From Methylobacterium sp. SyP6R (GTDB taxonomy: Bacteria; Pseudomonadota; Alphaproteobacteria; Rhizobiales; Beijerinckiaceae): a stretch of DNA of 64,000 nt. The notes beneath the pieces were generated by a model. The model searched no databases. It saw only the letters and a program-made list of their open reading frames with translations, and was not told the origin of the DNA. Positions 48,418-60,394 of the stretch are shown piece by piece; position 1 is the first letter of the stretch; each line of letters starts with the position of its first letter. A program made the translations under genes and the position numbers. The stretch is taken from positions 2,604,001-2,668,000 of the forward strand of contig NZ_JAAQRC020000001.1 in the NCBI RefSeq assembly GCF_019216885.1, in the 5' to 3' direction.

Positions 48418-49551
48418 ATGACGACCCCGCCGCAATCCGTCCTCGAACCGGTCGAGGGCGTGCGCGACCCCGACCTGATCGAGATCGTCGAGAAGGCGCG
48501 CGGCAGCGTCGCCTACAAGGCGACGCTCGCCTTCGTGCGCACCAGCCAGGCCAAGCGCGACGCCGAGTCCGAAGCGCGCGAGAAGCTGGTGGAGCTGAAG
48601 GCCGAGGCCGCGGCCGAGCGTGCCCGGCTGCCCCGCAACGCGCGCCGCCGCGACATGGTGCGCGAGGTGATCGAGAACGAGCCCGCGGCGCCCGAGAACA
48701 TCCAGCACATCCACTCGGTCCTGGCGCTCTGCGGCCTGCCGTATCGCGAGCCGAAGGGCGTCACCAACGTCTCGCGGGAATACGGCCGCAACACGCTCGC
48801 CATCAATGCCGGCCGGCTCATCAACCCGTCGACCGGCGAGATGGAGATGCAGGGGCTGCCCTACGGCCCGAAGGCGCGGCTCCTCCTGCTGCATCTCTGC
48901 ACCGAGGCGGTGCGCCAGCGCAGCCCCAAGGTGGAGGTGGCGCAGAGCATGTCGGGCTTCATCCGCGACATGGGATTTCCGGTCACCGGCGGCGAGCGCG
49001 GCACGCTCAAGCAGTTCAAGGAGCAGCTCAACCGGCTCGCCGCCTGCTCGATGCAGATCGGCCTGTGGGACGGCACCCGCGCCTCGACCCTCAACGTACC
49101 GCCGTTCCGGCAGATGGACGTGTGGCTGCCGCTGCACAACCACCCGGACCAGGGCCTCTTGTGGTCCTCGACCATCACCTTCCACCGCGAGTTCTACGAC
49201 AACCTGATCCAGCACGCCCTGCCGGTCGACATCCGCGCCGCCCGCGCCTTCGCGGGATCCGCGCGCAAGCTCGACCTCTTGTTCTGGGTTGGCTACCGGC
49301 TCTCGCGGCTGGAGCGGCCCCTGCGGCTGACCTGGGACAACCTCTACAAGCAGTTCGGCAGCGAGAACGGCTCGATCCGCTCGTTCCGCCAGGAATTCCG
49401 CAAGGACGTCGCCCATCTCACCGAGGTTTTTCCGCGCCTGCGCCTGACCCTCGACGACGGTGGGATGCAGCTCTTGCCCTCCGATCCGAAGGACCTGCTT
49501 GTGCCGCCGAAGGCGGCGCTCGCGAATAAGCGAGCCCGGGCAAGGGCTTGA
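48418..49551 (+). CDS. Plasmid replication initiator (RepA_C family)
   Basis: A 377-residue initiator of the plasmid-encoded RepA family, not the classical RepC. The conserved core includes NVSREYGRNTLAINAGRLINP, LPYGPKARLLLLHLCTEAV, SMSGFIRDMGFPVTGGERG and FVGSARKLDLLFW-type segments (here FAGSARKLDLLFWVGYRLSRL). It should bind the iterons downstream and recruit the replisome. The start is uncertain: ATG codons at 48247 and 48370 are also in frame. I prefer 48418, because 48247 would translate the hairpin and the sequence before VEGVRDPDLIEIVEKARG shows no conservation pattern. The first iteron lies four bases after its stop. Confidence 0.85.
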   Translation: MTTPPQSVLEPVEGVRDPDLIEIVEKARGSVAYKATLAFVRTSQAKRDAESEAREKLVELKAEAAAERARLPRNARRRDMVREVIENEPAAPENIQHIHSVLALCGLPYREPKGVTNVSREYGRNTLAINAGRLINPSTGEMEMQGLPYGPKARLLLLHLCTEAVRQRSPKVEVAQSMSGFIRDMGFPVTGGERGTLKQFKEQLNRLAACSMQIGLWDGTRASTLNVPPFRQMDVWLPLHNHPDQGLLWSSTITFHREFYDNLIQHALPVDIRAARAFAGSARKLDLLFWVGYRLSRLERPLRLTWDNLYKQFGSENGSIRSFRQEFRKDVAHLTEVFPRLRLTLDDGGMQLLPSDPKDLLVPPKAALANKRARARA

Positions 49552-49555
49552 TTCC

Positions 49556-49570
49556 GCCGAGTTGCCTACG
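49556..49570 (+). repeat. Iteron (first copy, after the initiator gene)
   Basis: GCCGAGTTGCCTACG, identical to the copy at 50411-50425. It is isolated from the clusters by more than 800 bp and may serve autoregulation or handcuffing. Confidence 0.75.
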
Positions 49571-49720
49571 AGGGCAGGGGGGTCGCGGCGGCGGGTGACG
49601 GTGCGCGTGTGAGCGCCGTGACGGCGTTGTGTTTGTCATGACTGTTGATAAGATTATTTTCTTTTCATCTCTGACGTTTTCACGCCCTGCACGACGATAA
49701 CAAGGGTCTCCCTCCCACCA

Positions 49721-49954
49721 CCTCATCCTGAGGTGTCATACGATTTCCGGCTGATCGCTTCGCGATGCGGAAATCGGCTTCGCTCAGGCGCCGCGCGGGC
49801 TCGTGATACGAAATCCGGAAGGGATCTTCCGGATTTCGTATCAGTCCATCCTTGATGGACTGACCTCGAAGGAGGGCTCCAGAAGTCTCCGAGCTAACTG
49901 GAGCCCTCCTTCGAGGTCAGCCGATTTTCAATCGGCTAACACCTCAGGATGAGC
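49721..49954. repeat. Intergenic palindromic repeat, family 1 (copy 2), carrying a nested element
   Basis: The outer arms CCTCATCCTGAGGTG and ACACCTCAGGATGAG and the inner arms CCTCGAAGGAGGGCTCCAG and CTGGAGCCCTCCTTCGAGG match the other family 1 copies. The left spacer contains a complete 108-bp family 3 element. Confidence 0.85.
49736..49843. repeat. Family 3 repeat, intact 108-bp copy
   Basis: It begins TCATACGATTTCCGG and ends CCGGATTTCGTATCA, giving imperfect inverted ends. It has an internal hairpin with 17-bp arms (GATACGAAATCCGGAAG and complement, loop GGAT). It sits inside a family 1 repeat directly after CTGAGGTG and matches the split copy at 31643-31723 plus 33142-33168. There is no open frame; it is MITE-like and non-autonomous. 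Confidence 0.8.
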
Positions 49955-50092
49955 TTAGAGGGTAGGATGATGCCACTTGCCTCAAGTCCTTAGTAGAAAA
50001 TCCTGCTCAAACAGGCTCTCAGGATAAGGTCGAGGGTGGGACAGCTTCATGCCGGCAGCCTTCACGCCGCTGTCGTGTCCCGTGCCTCGGTG

Positions 50093-50230
50093 TCATCCCG
50101 GGGCCGCGCAGCGGAACCCGGGATCCATAACTGCTGACGATGCAGGGTGAAGCGGAACGCTGGCCGCCTTTTCCGGACTCGTCAGCGGTTATGGATCCCG
50201 GGTTCTCGTCTCCGACGAGTCCCGGGATGA
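50093..50230. repeat. Intergenic palindromic repeat, family 2 (copy 3)
   Basis: The left arm TCATCCCGGGGCCGCGCAGC...GGATCCATAACTGC and right arm GCGGTTATGGATCCCGGG...GTCCCGGGATGA are a diverged copy of the repeats at 19992 and 31497. Confidence 0.8.
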
Positions 50231-50255
50231 CGTGGATGGTCTATTATCTGTCGAT

Positions 50256-50375
50256 TGCGAGACGTTCATCTTGTATGTGCGTGCAATGCGCGAATGAGTA
50301 TTACAAAATAAATCGGTATATTACAGGTGCGATGGATATTTATCGTTATATCAATCAATAAAATATCCAGACACC
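50256..50375. other. AT-rich tract, candidate unwinding element
   Basis: This 120-bp stretch is far poorer in GC than anything else in the window (for example ATTACAAAATAAATCGGTA and TATTTATCGTTATATCAATC). It lies directly before the forward iteron cluster, the usual relation of a DNA unwinding element to initiator sites. Confidence 0.55.
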
Positions 50376-50410
50376 TTACCCAGCCACAACATTGCACCCG
50401 GCCTCCCTAC

Positions 50411-50596
50411 GCCGAGTTGCCTACGCCCCGCTACTGCCGGGAGCACATCCAGCCACGCTGAATTGCCTACGCGCCCCACGGCCGGCCAGCCTCCCGAATC
50501 TCCCGCTTCCCCATTGAGATTCCATGTCTTTCGCCTGGCATTGCCCACGCAGACCTGCCTACGGGACGTGAACGACTCCACGCCGAATTGCCTACG
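50411..50596 (+). repeat. Iteron cluster A, forward orientation
   Basis: Clear units are GCCGAGTTGCCTACG (50411), GCTGAATTGCCTACG (50457) and GCCGAATTGCCTACG (50582). Two degenerate units end in TTGCCCACG (50549) and CTGCCTACG (50563). All point the same way as the initiator gene. Confidence 0.75.
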
Positions 50597-51090
50597 CTCT
50601 TGCGCGACCAAACAGCCCATCGGTAACCCTTCGTCCGGCCGGCTCCGGGAGTCACGACAAAGTATTGCCGGGCTCCGATCATGCGCCGAGAGTCGAGGCA
50701 GAGTCCCGGATCGGGACGGCGAATCATCAGCCAGCGTACAGGCGAGTCGGTTCCACCGACTCAAGCCTCGCCTCGACTCTTCCACGGGGAAACGACTCCG
50801 GCTGATCTGGGCTTTGTCGAACGAGGACTCGTTGCCCCGGAGTCTCCGACTCGGCCCCGGGCGTCCAAGACTCTGGGAGGCAGGGGAGGGGGCTCAGGCT
50901 CCGATCCTGCTGACGGCCTCAGGCGCCGCCTCCACGCCGCTCACCCCGAAAAGCTCCTAACTCCTGATCTCGAAAAGCCTTTTTATGAGAGATTCTGAAT
51001 CTAGATTCCGAGTCTGAATCCGTAGAGCTATATGGGTATTATATGGGGCCGCGATTTTATCAAACCCTGCAAGGGGTTAGGGCCCATTCG

Positions 51091-51271
51091 CGTAGGCTGG
51101 TCTGCGCATTCGCGCAGGCAACTCGGCGCATCTGCGTAGGCAGGTCTGCGCGGAATCGGGGGGTCGGCGAAGGCGACTCGGCGTGGGGGCGTAGGTTACT
51201 CGGCGCAGGCCCCCGATTAACAGCTTGGAAAGCTGTGTGAATCGCGGATGGCGCCGCGTAGGCAACTCGGC
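51091..51271 (-). repeat. Iteron cluster B, inverse orientation, about 11-bp-phased
   Basis: Reverse-orientation units (consensus CGTAGGCAACTCGGC) begin at 51091, 51113, 51135, 51168, 51190 and 51257. Spacings are 22, 22, 33, 22 and 67 bp, close to whole helical turns, so the initiator would bind one DNA face. The best copy is at 51257-51271. The cluster faces cluster A across about 500 bp. Confidence 0.78.
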
Positions 51272-51647
51272 GTGCCGCGCGAGGCCGAAAGGCACTCCCG
51301 AACGACCCCGGTTTCATGGCCCCGAATCCGAGGGCGACGTCCGACGAGCCGCAAACTCCGGATTCTCCGCCAGGAGGCCCGTGGAGGCCCGTCGCGCCCC
51401 ACGACCGTTGTACGGCACCCGCCGGCCTCGAATCCAGCTCAGCGGCGCTCCTGGCGGCTTCTGCAGCGTTGTCCAACGGCTATGCCCGCCCGCATCCCGC
51501 ATCGCGCTCCCGCCCGATCCCCTTGTGATCCCGGGCTTTCCCGGCCGCGCCGACCCCGCTATCCCCGCTGCCGTCAACAGGCACCTGGGTTTCACAGGCT
51601 CTGATGGCCCGGCCATCCACAGCCCCGATTGACACGCTCATGAAACC

Positions 51648-51662
51648 GAACAAAACAAGAAC
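51648..51662. promoter_or_regulatory. LexA (SOS) box upstream of imuA
   Basis: GAAC-AAAACAA-GAAC is an exact match to the alphaproteobacterial LexA operator GAACN7GAAC (GTTCN7GTTC on the other strand). It lies 33 bp before the chosen imuA start, placing the mutagenesis cassette under SOS control. Confidence 0.88.
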
Positions 51663-51695
51663 GAGTTGTTGCTTCGGTTCGGTGATGGGCATGAG

Positions 51696-52436
51696 ATGCG
51701 GCAGGCCGAGCGGGAACGGCAGCTCGCGGCGTTGCGCGAGCGGATCGGCGGGCTGGCTCCCGAGGGGACGGACCGTCCGGTCCTGCCCTTCGGCGTCGCC
51801 GACCTCGACGCGCACCTGCCGGGCGGGGGCCTGCGCCTCGGCGCGGTGCACGAGGTGCTGGCGGCGGGACCGGTGGACGGGGAGGGGGCGCTCGCAGCCC
51901 TGTTCACCGCCGCGATCCTCGCCCGGCTCCCCGGTCCGGTCCTGTGGTGCCTGGCGAGCCGCGACCTGTTCGCCCCCGGCCTCGCCGCGGTCGGCCTCCA
52001 TCCCGACCGGGTGCTCTACGCCGAGACCCGGCGCGAGGCCGAGGTCTTGCCCACCATGGAGGAGGGGTTGCGCCATCGCGGCCTCGCGGCGGTGGTCGGC
52101 GAGGTCGCCCGGCTCGGGCTCACCCCGTCGCGGCGGCTCCAGCTCGCCGCCGAGGGCAGCGGCGGCCTCGCCCTGGTGATCCGCCGCCGGGGCGGCGCGG
52201 TCCCGGAGCCCAACGCCGCCGCGACCCGCTGGGGCGTCACCGCGGCGCCCTCCGCCGCTCTTTCCGTGCCGGGCCTGTCGCGGGCCCGCTGGACCGTGGC
52301 GCTGCTGCGCGCCCGGGGCGCCGAGCCCCGCACCTGGCTCCTCGAGGCTCCCGATGCGAAGGGTCATCTGCGTGTTCCTGCCGACCTGGCCGACCGACCT
52401 GTGGCGGCGCCGGCACGGCGGGCCGCCGCCGGATGA
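51696..52436 (+). CDS. imuA: ImuA, RecA-like mutagenesis accessory protein
   Basis: A 246-residue protein of the ImuA/SulA-like RecA-fold family that, with ImuB and DnaE2, carries out damage-induced mutagenesis. The block VLPFGVADLDAHLPGGGLRLGAVHEVLA (about residues 29-56) is characteristic. VLWCLASRDLFAPGLAAVGLHPDRVLYAE follows, corresponding to the RecA core without a functional Walker motif. The ATG at 51696 is favoured; a TTG at 51666 would start just four bases after the LexA box. It overlaps imuB by 83 bp in another frame. Confidence 0.9.
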   Translation: MRQAERERQLAALRERIGGLAPEGTDRPVLPFGVADLDAHLPGGGLRLGAVHEVLAAGPVDGEGALAALFTAAILARLPGPVLWCLASRDLFAPGLAAVGLHPDRVLYAETRREAEVLPTMEEGLRHRGLAAVVGEVARLGLTPSRRLQLAAEGSGGLALVIRRRGGAVPEPNAAATRWGVTAAPSAALSVPGLSRARWTVALLRARGAEPRTWLLEAPDAKGHLRVPADLADRPVAAPARRAAAG

Positions 52437-53856
52437 GCCGCTGGTGGCTGTGACCCAGGACGGCCCGCGCCGGGTCGTCAGCGCCGCCGACCGCGCCGCC
52501 CGGGCTCTCGGCCTGCGCCCCGGCCTCGCTCTCGCCCAGGCGCAGGCCATGGTGCCGGGTCTCACGGTGATCCCCGCCGATCCGGAGGGCGACGCCGCGG
52601 CGCTCGGGCGCCTCGCGGCCTGGTGCCTGGCTTACGCCCCCCTCGTCGCCCCCGACCCGCCGGACGGGATCTGGATCGACGTGGCGGGCGCCGCCCACCT
52701 GCATGGCGGCGAGGCGGCCCTGCTGGCCCATTTGCGCCGCCGCCTCGGCCGGGCCGGCTACCGGGTCCGGGCGGCGCTGGCGGATACCCCCGGTGCCGCC
52801 TGGGCGGCTTCCCGCTGCCTCGGCCCCGAAATCGTGCTGCCGCCCGGCGGCCAGCGGGACGCGCTCCTCGCCCTGCCGCTCCGCGCCTTGCGCCTCGACG
52901 GCGACACCGTCTCGGGCTTGGGCCAGCTCGGCATCGCGCGGGTCGGACAGCTGCTGGAGCAGCCGAGCGGCCCGTTGCGCCTGCGCTTCGGCGAGGCGCC
53001 CGCCCGCCGCCTCGCCCAGGCTTTGGGTCATGCCCCCGAACCGCTGGCTTATCTGGCGCCGCCGGTCGAGCACAGTGTCCGACTCGCCTTCGCGGAGCCG
53101 ATCGGCGCGCCCGAGACGCTGGCCCGGGTAGCCGGGCGGCTGACCGCGATGCTCGCCGACACCCTCGCCCGGCACGGGCTCGGGGCGCGCCGGCTCGACC
53201 TGGTATTCCGCCGCGTCGACGGGCTCGACCAGTCGGTCAGCGTCGGCACCGCCCGGCCGAGCCGCGATTCGCGCCACCTCGCCCGCCTGCTCGCCGAGCG
53301 GTTGACCACCATCGATCCCGGCCACGGCCTCGACGAGGCGCGGCTCTCGGCCCCCAGGGTCGAGCGCCTGGACGCGCGCCAGCTCGCGGCACCCGGCGCG
53401 GAATCAGACCCGGACACGATGGCCGAATTGGTCGACCGGCTGGTGTTGCGCCTCGGGCCGGGCCGGGTGTTTCGCCGATCTCCGGTCGAGAGCGAATGGC
53501 CCGAGCGGGCGGTGCGCCGGGTCGCGGCCTTGAGCCCCGCCACCGGCATCACCTGGCCCGCCGACCTGCCGCGCCCCGGCCGGCTGCTGCCGGCCCCGGA
53601 GCCGGTGGCGGTGCTGGCCGCCCTTCCCGATGCGCCGCCCTCCGCCTTCACCTGGCGCGGCACCCGCCGCCGCGTGGCCCGGGCCGACGGGCCGGAGCGC
53701 ATCTTCGGCGAATGGTGGCTGTCCGACGACGAGATCTCGGCCACCCGCGACTATTACCGGGTCGAGGACGAGACCGGCGCCCGCTACTGGCTGTTCCGCG
53801 ATTCCCTGACGCGGGACGGGGCGCGCTGGTGGCTGCATGGCCTGGGGGAGGCGTGA
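52354..53856 (+). CDS. imuB: ImuB, catalytically inactive Y-family polymerase-like protein
   Basis: A 500-residue member of the ImuB branch of Y-family polymerases. The N-terminus RVICVFLPTWPTDLWRRR replaces the catalytic DxDxFYA of DinB, consistent with the known lack of polymerase activity; ImuB bridges the beta clamp and DnaE2. Finger/palm homology (ADRAARALGLRPGLALAQAQAM) is clear at about residues 43-64. A helix-hairpin-helix-like region lies near 185-215, and a conserved C-terminal domain ends RDSLTRDGARWWLHGLGEA. It is expressed from the LexA-controlled imuA promoter. Confidence 0.93.
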   Translation: MRRVICVFLPTWPTDLWRRRHGGPPPDEPLVAVTQDGPRRVVSAADRAARALGLRPGLALAQAQAMVPGLTVIPADPEGDAAALGRLAAWCLAYAPLVAPDPPDGIWIDVAGAAHLHGGEAALLAHLRRRLGRAGYRVRAALADTPGAAWAASRCLGPEIVLPPGGQRDALLALPLRALRLDGDTVSGLGQLGIARVGQLLEQPSGPLRLRFGEAPARRLAQALGHAPEPLAYLAPPVEHSVRLAFAEPIGAPETLARVAGRLTAMLADTLARHGLGARRLDLVFRRVDGLDQSVSVGTARPSRDSRHLARLLAERLTTIDPGHGLDEARLSAPRVERLDARQLAAPGAESDPDTMAELVDRLVLRLGPGRVFRRSPVESEWPERAVRRVAALSPATGITWPADLPRPGRLLPAPEPVAVLAALPDAPPSAFTWRGTRRRVARADGPERIFGEWWLSDDEISATRDYYRVEDETGARYWLFRDSLTRDGARWWLHGLGEA

Positions 53857-53910
53857 TGCGCCCGGTCCCTCGAAGCTTGCCGTCTCCGGCCGCTGGATTT
53901 CATCCCACCC

Positions 53911-54037
53911 GCGACCTCATCCTGAGGTGTGGAGCGATCGCAGATCGCGGAGCCTCGAAGGAGGGCTCCAGACATCGCTGCGATCCCTGGAGCCCTCCTT
54001 CGAGGCTCCTTTCAGTCGCACCTCAGGATGAGGTCGC
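53911..54037. repeat. Intergenic palindromic repeat, family 1 (copy 3)
   Basis: The outer arms GCGACCTCATCCTGAGGTG and CACCTCAGGATGAGGTCGC are perfect over 17-19 bp. The inner arms are CCTCGAAGGAGGGCTCCAG and CTGGAGCCCTCCTTCGAGG. It fills the 238-bp gap between imuB and dnaE2 and would form a very stable hairpin in any readthrough transcript. Confidence 0.9.
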
Positions 54038-54094
54038 GGCGTGGAAGAGAAGGGATGACGGCGATACGGCCGTCGTCAGCCGGTCGCGCTCCCC

Positions 54095-57313
<3,219 letters not shown>

Positions 57314-57330
57314 GGTGTTGGCATTGGCCC

Positions 57331-58494
57331 TCAATGCGCCGCCACCCCCCGCGTCGGCACGATGTCGTTGGCGATCACCTCGCCGAACGGGCCGTCGTTG
57401 CGGGCGTTCGTCGCCGCCGTGCCGGTGGTTTTGCGCAAGGGGAGCTTGGGGAAGACCAGCTCGGCGAAGCGGTAGGCCTCCTCCAGGTGCGGGTAGCCGG
57501 AGAGGATGAAGCGGTCGATGCCGAGATCGATGTATTCCTTCATCCGGTCGGCGACCTGGTCGGGGGAGCCGACGAGGGCTGTGCCGGCCCCGCCCCGCAC
57601 CAGGCCGACGCCGGCCCAGAGGTTCGGCGAGACCACGAGCTTGTCGCGCCGGCCGCCATGGAGCTGCATCATCCGGCTCTGGCCGACGGAATCCTGGCGC
57701 GCCAGGGTCGCCTGCGCCTTGGCGATGGTGGCGTCGTCGAGGCGCGAGATCAGCGATTCGGCCGCCTCCCAGGCCGCGGATTCGGTCTCGCGCACGATGA
57801 CGTGCAGGCGGATGCCGTAGGAGAAGGTTTTTCCGCGCTTGTCGGCCGCCTCGCGGGCCCGGGCGATCTTCTCCGCCACGCCGGCCGGAGGCTCGCCCCA
57901 GGTCAGGTAGACGTCGCAATGCTCGGCCGCGACCTCGATCCCGGCCGGCGACGAGCCGCCGAAATAGAGCGGCGGATAGGGCTTCTGCACGGGTGGGAAG
58001 ATCAGCCGACCGTCCTCCAGCCGCAGATGCTCGCCCTGGTAGGTCACGGTCTCGCCGGAGAGGAGGCCGCGCCAGACCCGCAGGAACTCGTCCGTCACCG
58101 CGTAGCGCTCGTCATGGCCGAGGAACACGCCGTCGCCGCGCAATTCGACCGGATCGCCGCCGGTCACGACGTTGATGAGGAGCCGCCCGTCCGAGATCCG
58201 GTCGAGGGTCGCGGCCATGCGGGCGGCGGTGGCAGGCAATTGCAGGCCCGGCCGCACCGCCACCAGGAAGCGCAGGCGCTGCGTCAGCGGCACCAGGGCC
58301 GAGGCGACGACCCAGGAATCCTCGCAGGAGCGCCCGGTCGGCAGCAGCACGCCGAAATAGCCGAGCTCGTCCGCGGCTTGAGCGATCTGGCGCAGGTAGG
58401 GCAGGGTGACGGCCCGCGCGCCTTCCTGGGCGCCGAGATAGCGGCCGTCGCCGTGGGTGGGCAGGAACCAGAGGACGTCGGTCTGGCCGGTCAT
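57331..58494 (-). CDS. ssuD: FMNH2-dependent alkanesulfonate monooxygenase SsuD
   Basis: A 387-residue bacterial luciferase-type monooxygenase that releases sulfite from alkanesulfonates using FMNH2 supplied by SsuE. Visible signatures are [15 protein letters not shown] at the N-terminus, [40 protein letters not shown] (about 95-135), [12 protein letters not shown], and [25 protein letters not shown] (about 180-205). Length matches the family. It is downstream of ssuB on the same strand, but a family 1 repeat and about 240 bp lie between. It is convergent with dnaE2, with a 17-bp gap. Confidence 0.95.
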   Translation of the reverse strand: MTGQTDVLWFLPTHGDGRYLGAQEGARAVTLPYLRQIAQAADELGYFGVLLPTGRSCEDSWVVASALVPLTQRLRFLVAVRPGLQLPATAARMAATLDRISDGRLLINVVTGGDPVELRGDGVFLGHDERYAVTDEFLRVWRGLLSGETVTYQGEHLRLEDGRLIFPPVQKPYPPLYFGGSSPAGIEVAAEHCDVYLTWGEPPAGVAEKIARAREAADKRGKTFSYGIRLHVIVRETESAAWEAAESLISRLDDATIAKAQATLARQDSVGQSRMMQLHGGRRDKLVVSPNLWAGVGLVRGGAGTALVGSPDQVADRMKEYIDLGIDRFILSGYPHLEEAYRFAELVFPKLPLRKTTGTAATNARNDGPFGEVIANDIVPTRGVAAH

Positions 58495-58546
58495 GGGAGA
58501 ACTCCGGGGGAGAGGGGGCGCCTGTTCGGCGGCAGTTGTCCAATCA

Positions 58547-58691
58547 TCCCACCCGCGAACCTCATCCTGAGGTGCCGGGCGATCGAAGATCGCTTGGCCT
58601 CGAAGGAGGGCTCCAGAAATCTCCGCGACTCCTGGAGCCCTCCTTCGAGGCTCCTTGCAGTCGCACCTCAGGATGAGGTTCGCGGGTGGGA
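58547..58691. repeat. Intergenic palindromic repeat, family 1 (copy 4)
   Basis: The outer arms TCCCACCCGCGAACCTCATC and GATGAGGTTCGCGGGTGGGA are perfectly complementary over 20 bp, and the inner arms are as in the other copies. It separates ssuB from ssuD. Confidence 0.9.
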
Positions 58692-58731
58692 TACGGGTTT
58701 GAGCACGAGCGTGTCGGCGTCGGCGTCTTCG

Positions 58732-59571
58732 TCAGCCCCGCCCATCCAGCAGGTGATCGAGGATCCGTCCCTCCAGGGCGGCCAGCTCCGGGTCGCCGCG
58801 CCGGCGCGGCCGGGGCACCGTGACGGGTACGTCGAGGGCGATGCGGCCGGATTCGACGACGAGGATGCGGTCGGCGAGCGCCACCGCCTCGGCGACGTCA
58901 TGGGTGACGAGGAGCGCGGTGAAGCCTTGGGCGCGCCAGATCCGCTCGATCATCGCCTGCATGTCGATGCGGGTCAGCGCGTCCAGCGCCCCGAGGGGCT
59001 CGTCGAGGGCGAGCAGCCCCGGATGGCTCACGAGGGCGCGGGCGAGCGCGACGCGCTGGCGCTGGCCGCCCGAGAGGGTGGCGGGCCATTGCCCCGCTTT
59101 CTCGGCGAGGCCGACCTCGTGGAGCGCCGCCGCCGCGCGCTCCCGCCGCTCTGCCGCCGTTCCGTCGCGGGTGAGCCCGACCGCGACGTTGTCGAGGACC
59201 CGCGCCCAGGGCAGGAGCCGTGGCTCCTGGAACATGATCCGGCGCGGCGCCTCCCCGCCCTCGATCGCGACGCGCCCGGCGCTCGGCGTCTCGAGGCCGA
59301 GGATCAGCCGCAGCAGGGTGGACTTGCCGCAGCCGGAGCGCCCGACCACGGCGACGAACTGGCCGGCCGGGATGTGCAGGTCGAGCCCGTCGATCACCGG
59401 CCTGCCGCCGTCGAAGCTCTTGGACAGGCCGCGCAACGTGATGCCGAGGCCGGCCGTGGTCCGGTCGAGGGCGGTCTCCCGGGTGGCCGGACGGTCGAGA
59501 ACGTCGCGGCGCAGGCTCGGGCGGGAGACGGGCGCGAAGCCCTCGAAGCGGCGGAGGGTGCTGGCGATCAT
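58732..59571 (-). CDS. ssuB: Aliphatic sulfonate ABC transporter ATPase SsuB
   Basis: A 279-residue ATPase of the nitrate/sulfonate/taurine uptake family. Walker A is [13 protein letters not shown] (about residues 75-87), the signature is [17 protein letters not shown], Walker B is [12 protein letters not shown] and the H-loop is [10 protein letters not shown]. The N-terminal 40 residues before [14 protein letters not shown] are an extension not needed for the fold. It lies 30 bp downstream of ssuC. Confidence 0.93.
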   Translation of the reverse strand: MIASTLRRFEGFAPVSRPSLRRDVLDRPATRETALDRTTAGLGITLRGLSKSFDGGRPVIDGLDLHIPAGQFVAVVGRSGCGKSTLLRLILGLETPSAGRVAIEGGEAPRRIMFQEPRLLPWARVLDNVAVGLTRDGTAAERRERAAAALHEVGLAEKAGQWPATLSGGQRQRVALARALVSHPGLLALDEPLGALDALTRIDMQAMIERIWRAQGFTALLVTHDVAEAVALADRILVVESGRIALDVPVTVPRPRRRGDPELAALEGRILDHLLDGRG

Positions 59572-59601
59572 GGAAGAGAACCCTGGAGGCGAGAGTGGGG
59601 A

Positions 59602-60387
59602 TCAGGCCGAGCGGTAGGCCGGGTTCCAGGCGAGGCAGGCGCGTTCCAGCCGGCGGGTCAGGAGGTCGGCGACCTTGCCGAGCAGCGCGTAGATCAGGAT
59701 CGCCAGCACCACGACGTCGACCAGCATGAACTCGCGCGCCTGCATCGCCATGTAGCCGAGGCCCGAGGAGGCCGAGATCGTCTCGGCGACGATGAGGGTC
59801 AGCCACATGATGCCCAGCGCGTAGCGCAGGCCCACGAAGATCGACGGCAGGGCGCCGGGCAGCACCACGCGCCAGAACAGTTCGGGCTTCGACATGCCGT
59901 AGATTCGGCCCATCTCGACCAGCTGCGGATCGACCGAGCCGATGCCGTGCAGGGTGTTGGCGTAGATCGGGAAGAACACGCCGAGCGCCACCAGGAACAG
60001 CTTGGCCTCCTCGCCGATGCCGAACCACAGGATCACCAGCGGGATCAGCGACAGGTGCGGGATGTTGCGGATCATCTGCACGGTGGTGTCGGTGAGCCGG
60101 TCCGACAGGCGCGACAGGCCGTTGGCGAGGCCTAAGCCGAAGCCGATGCCGCCGCCGATCAGGAAGCCGCTCGCCGCCCGCAGGAAGCTGACGCCGAGAT
60201 TGGTCCAGAGCTCGCCGGTCACCGCCATGCGCCAGCCGGCGGCGGCGACGTCGAGGGGGGCGGGCATCAGCCGGGTCGAGACCAGCCCGGCCGAACCGGC
60301 GATCTGCCAGCCGACGAGGATCGCGGCCGGCAGGAGCCAGGGGGCGAGGCGCTGCGCCGCGGCGGCGGGGGAGGGGAGGGCGGGCAT
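59602..60387 (-). CDS. ssuC: Aliphatic sulfonate ABC transporter permease SsuC
   Basis: A 261-residue permease with about six helices. The family start APWLLPAAILVGWQIAGSAGLVS, the loop LGVSFLRAASGFLIGGGIGFGLGLANGLS and the EAA-type motif EMGRIYGMSKPELFWRVVLPGALPSIFVGLRYALG are all typical of SsuC/TauC. I chose the ATG at 60387; an upstream alternative would overlap ssuA. It lies eight bases after the ssuA stop. Confidence 0.93.
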   Translation of the reverse strand: MPALPSPAAAAQRLAPWLLPAAILVGWQIAGSAGLVSTRLMPAPLDVAAAGWRMAVTGELWTNLGVSFLRAASGFLIGGGIGFGLGLANGLSRLSDRLTDTTVQMIRNIPHLSLIPLVILWFGIGEEAKLFLVALGVFFPIYANTLHGIGSVDPQLVEMGRIYGMSKPELFWRVVLPGALPSIFVGLRYALGIMWLTLIVAETISASSGLGYMAMQAREFMLVDVVVLAILIYALLGKVADLLTRRLERACLAWNPAYRSA

Positions 60388-60394
60388 GGCGAGG

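Larger units (their letters stand above)
49552..51647. other. Gene-free origin region
   Basis: About 2.1 kb with no convincing gene. In order it holds one iteron, a family 1 repeat with a nested family 3 repeat, a family 2 repeat, an AT-rich tract, a forward iteron cluster, about 500 bp of unique sequence, an inverse iteron cluster, and the LexA box before imuA. The position after the initiator gene and these contents mark it as the likely replication origin. Confidence 0.75.

Noticed and set aside
50140..50998. Several open frames of 70-165 codons in the origin region
   Set aside because: They run through palindromic repeats and iterons, have no ribosome-binding sites or codon bias, and match no family I know.
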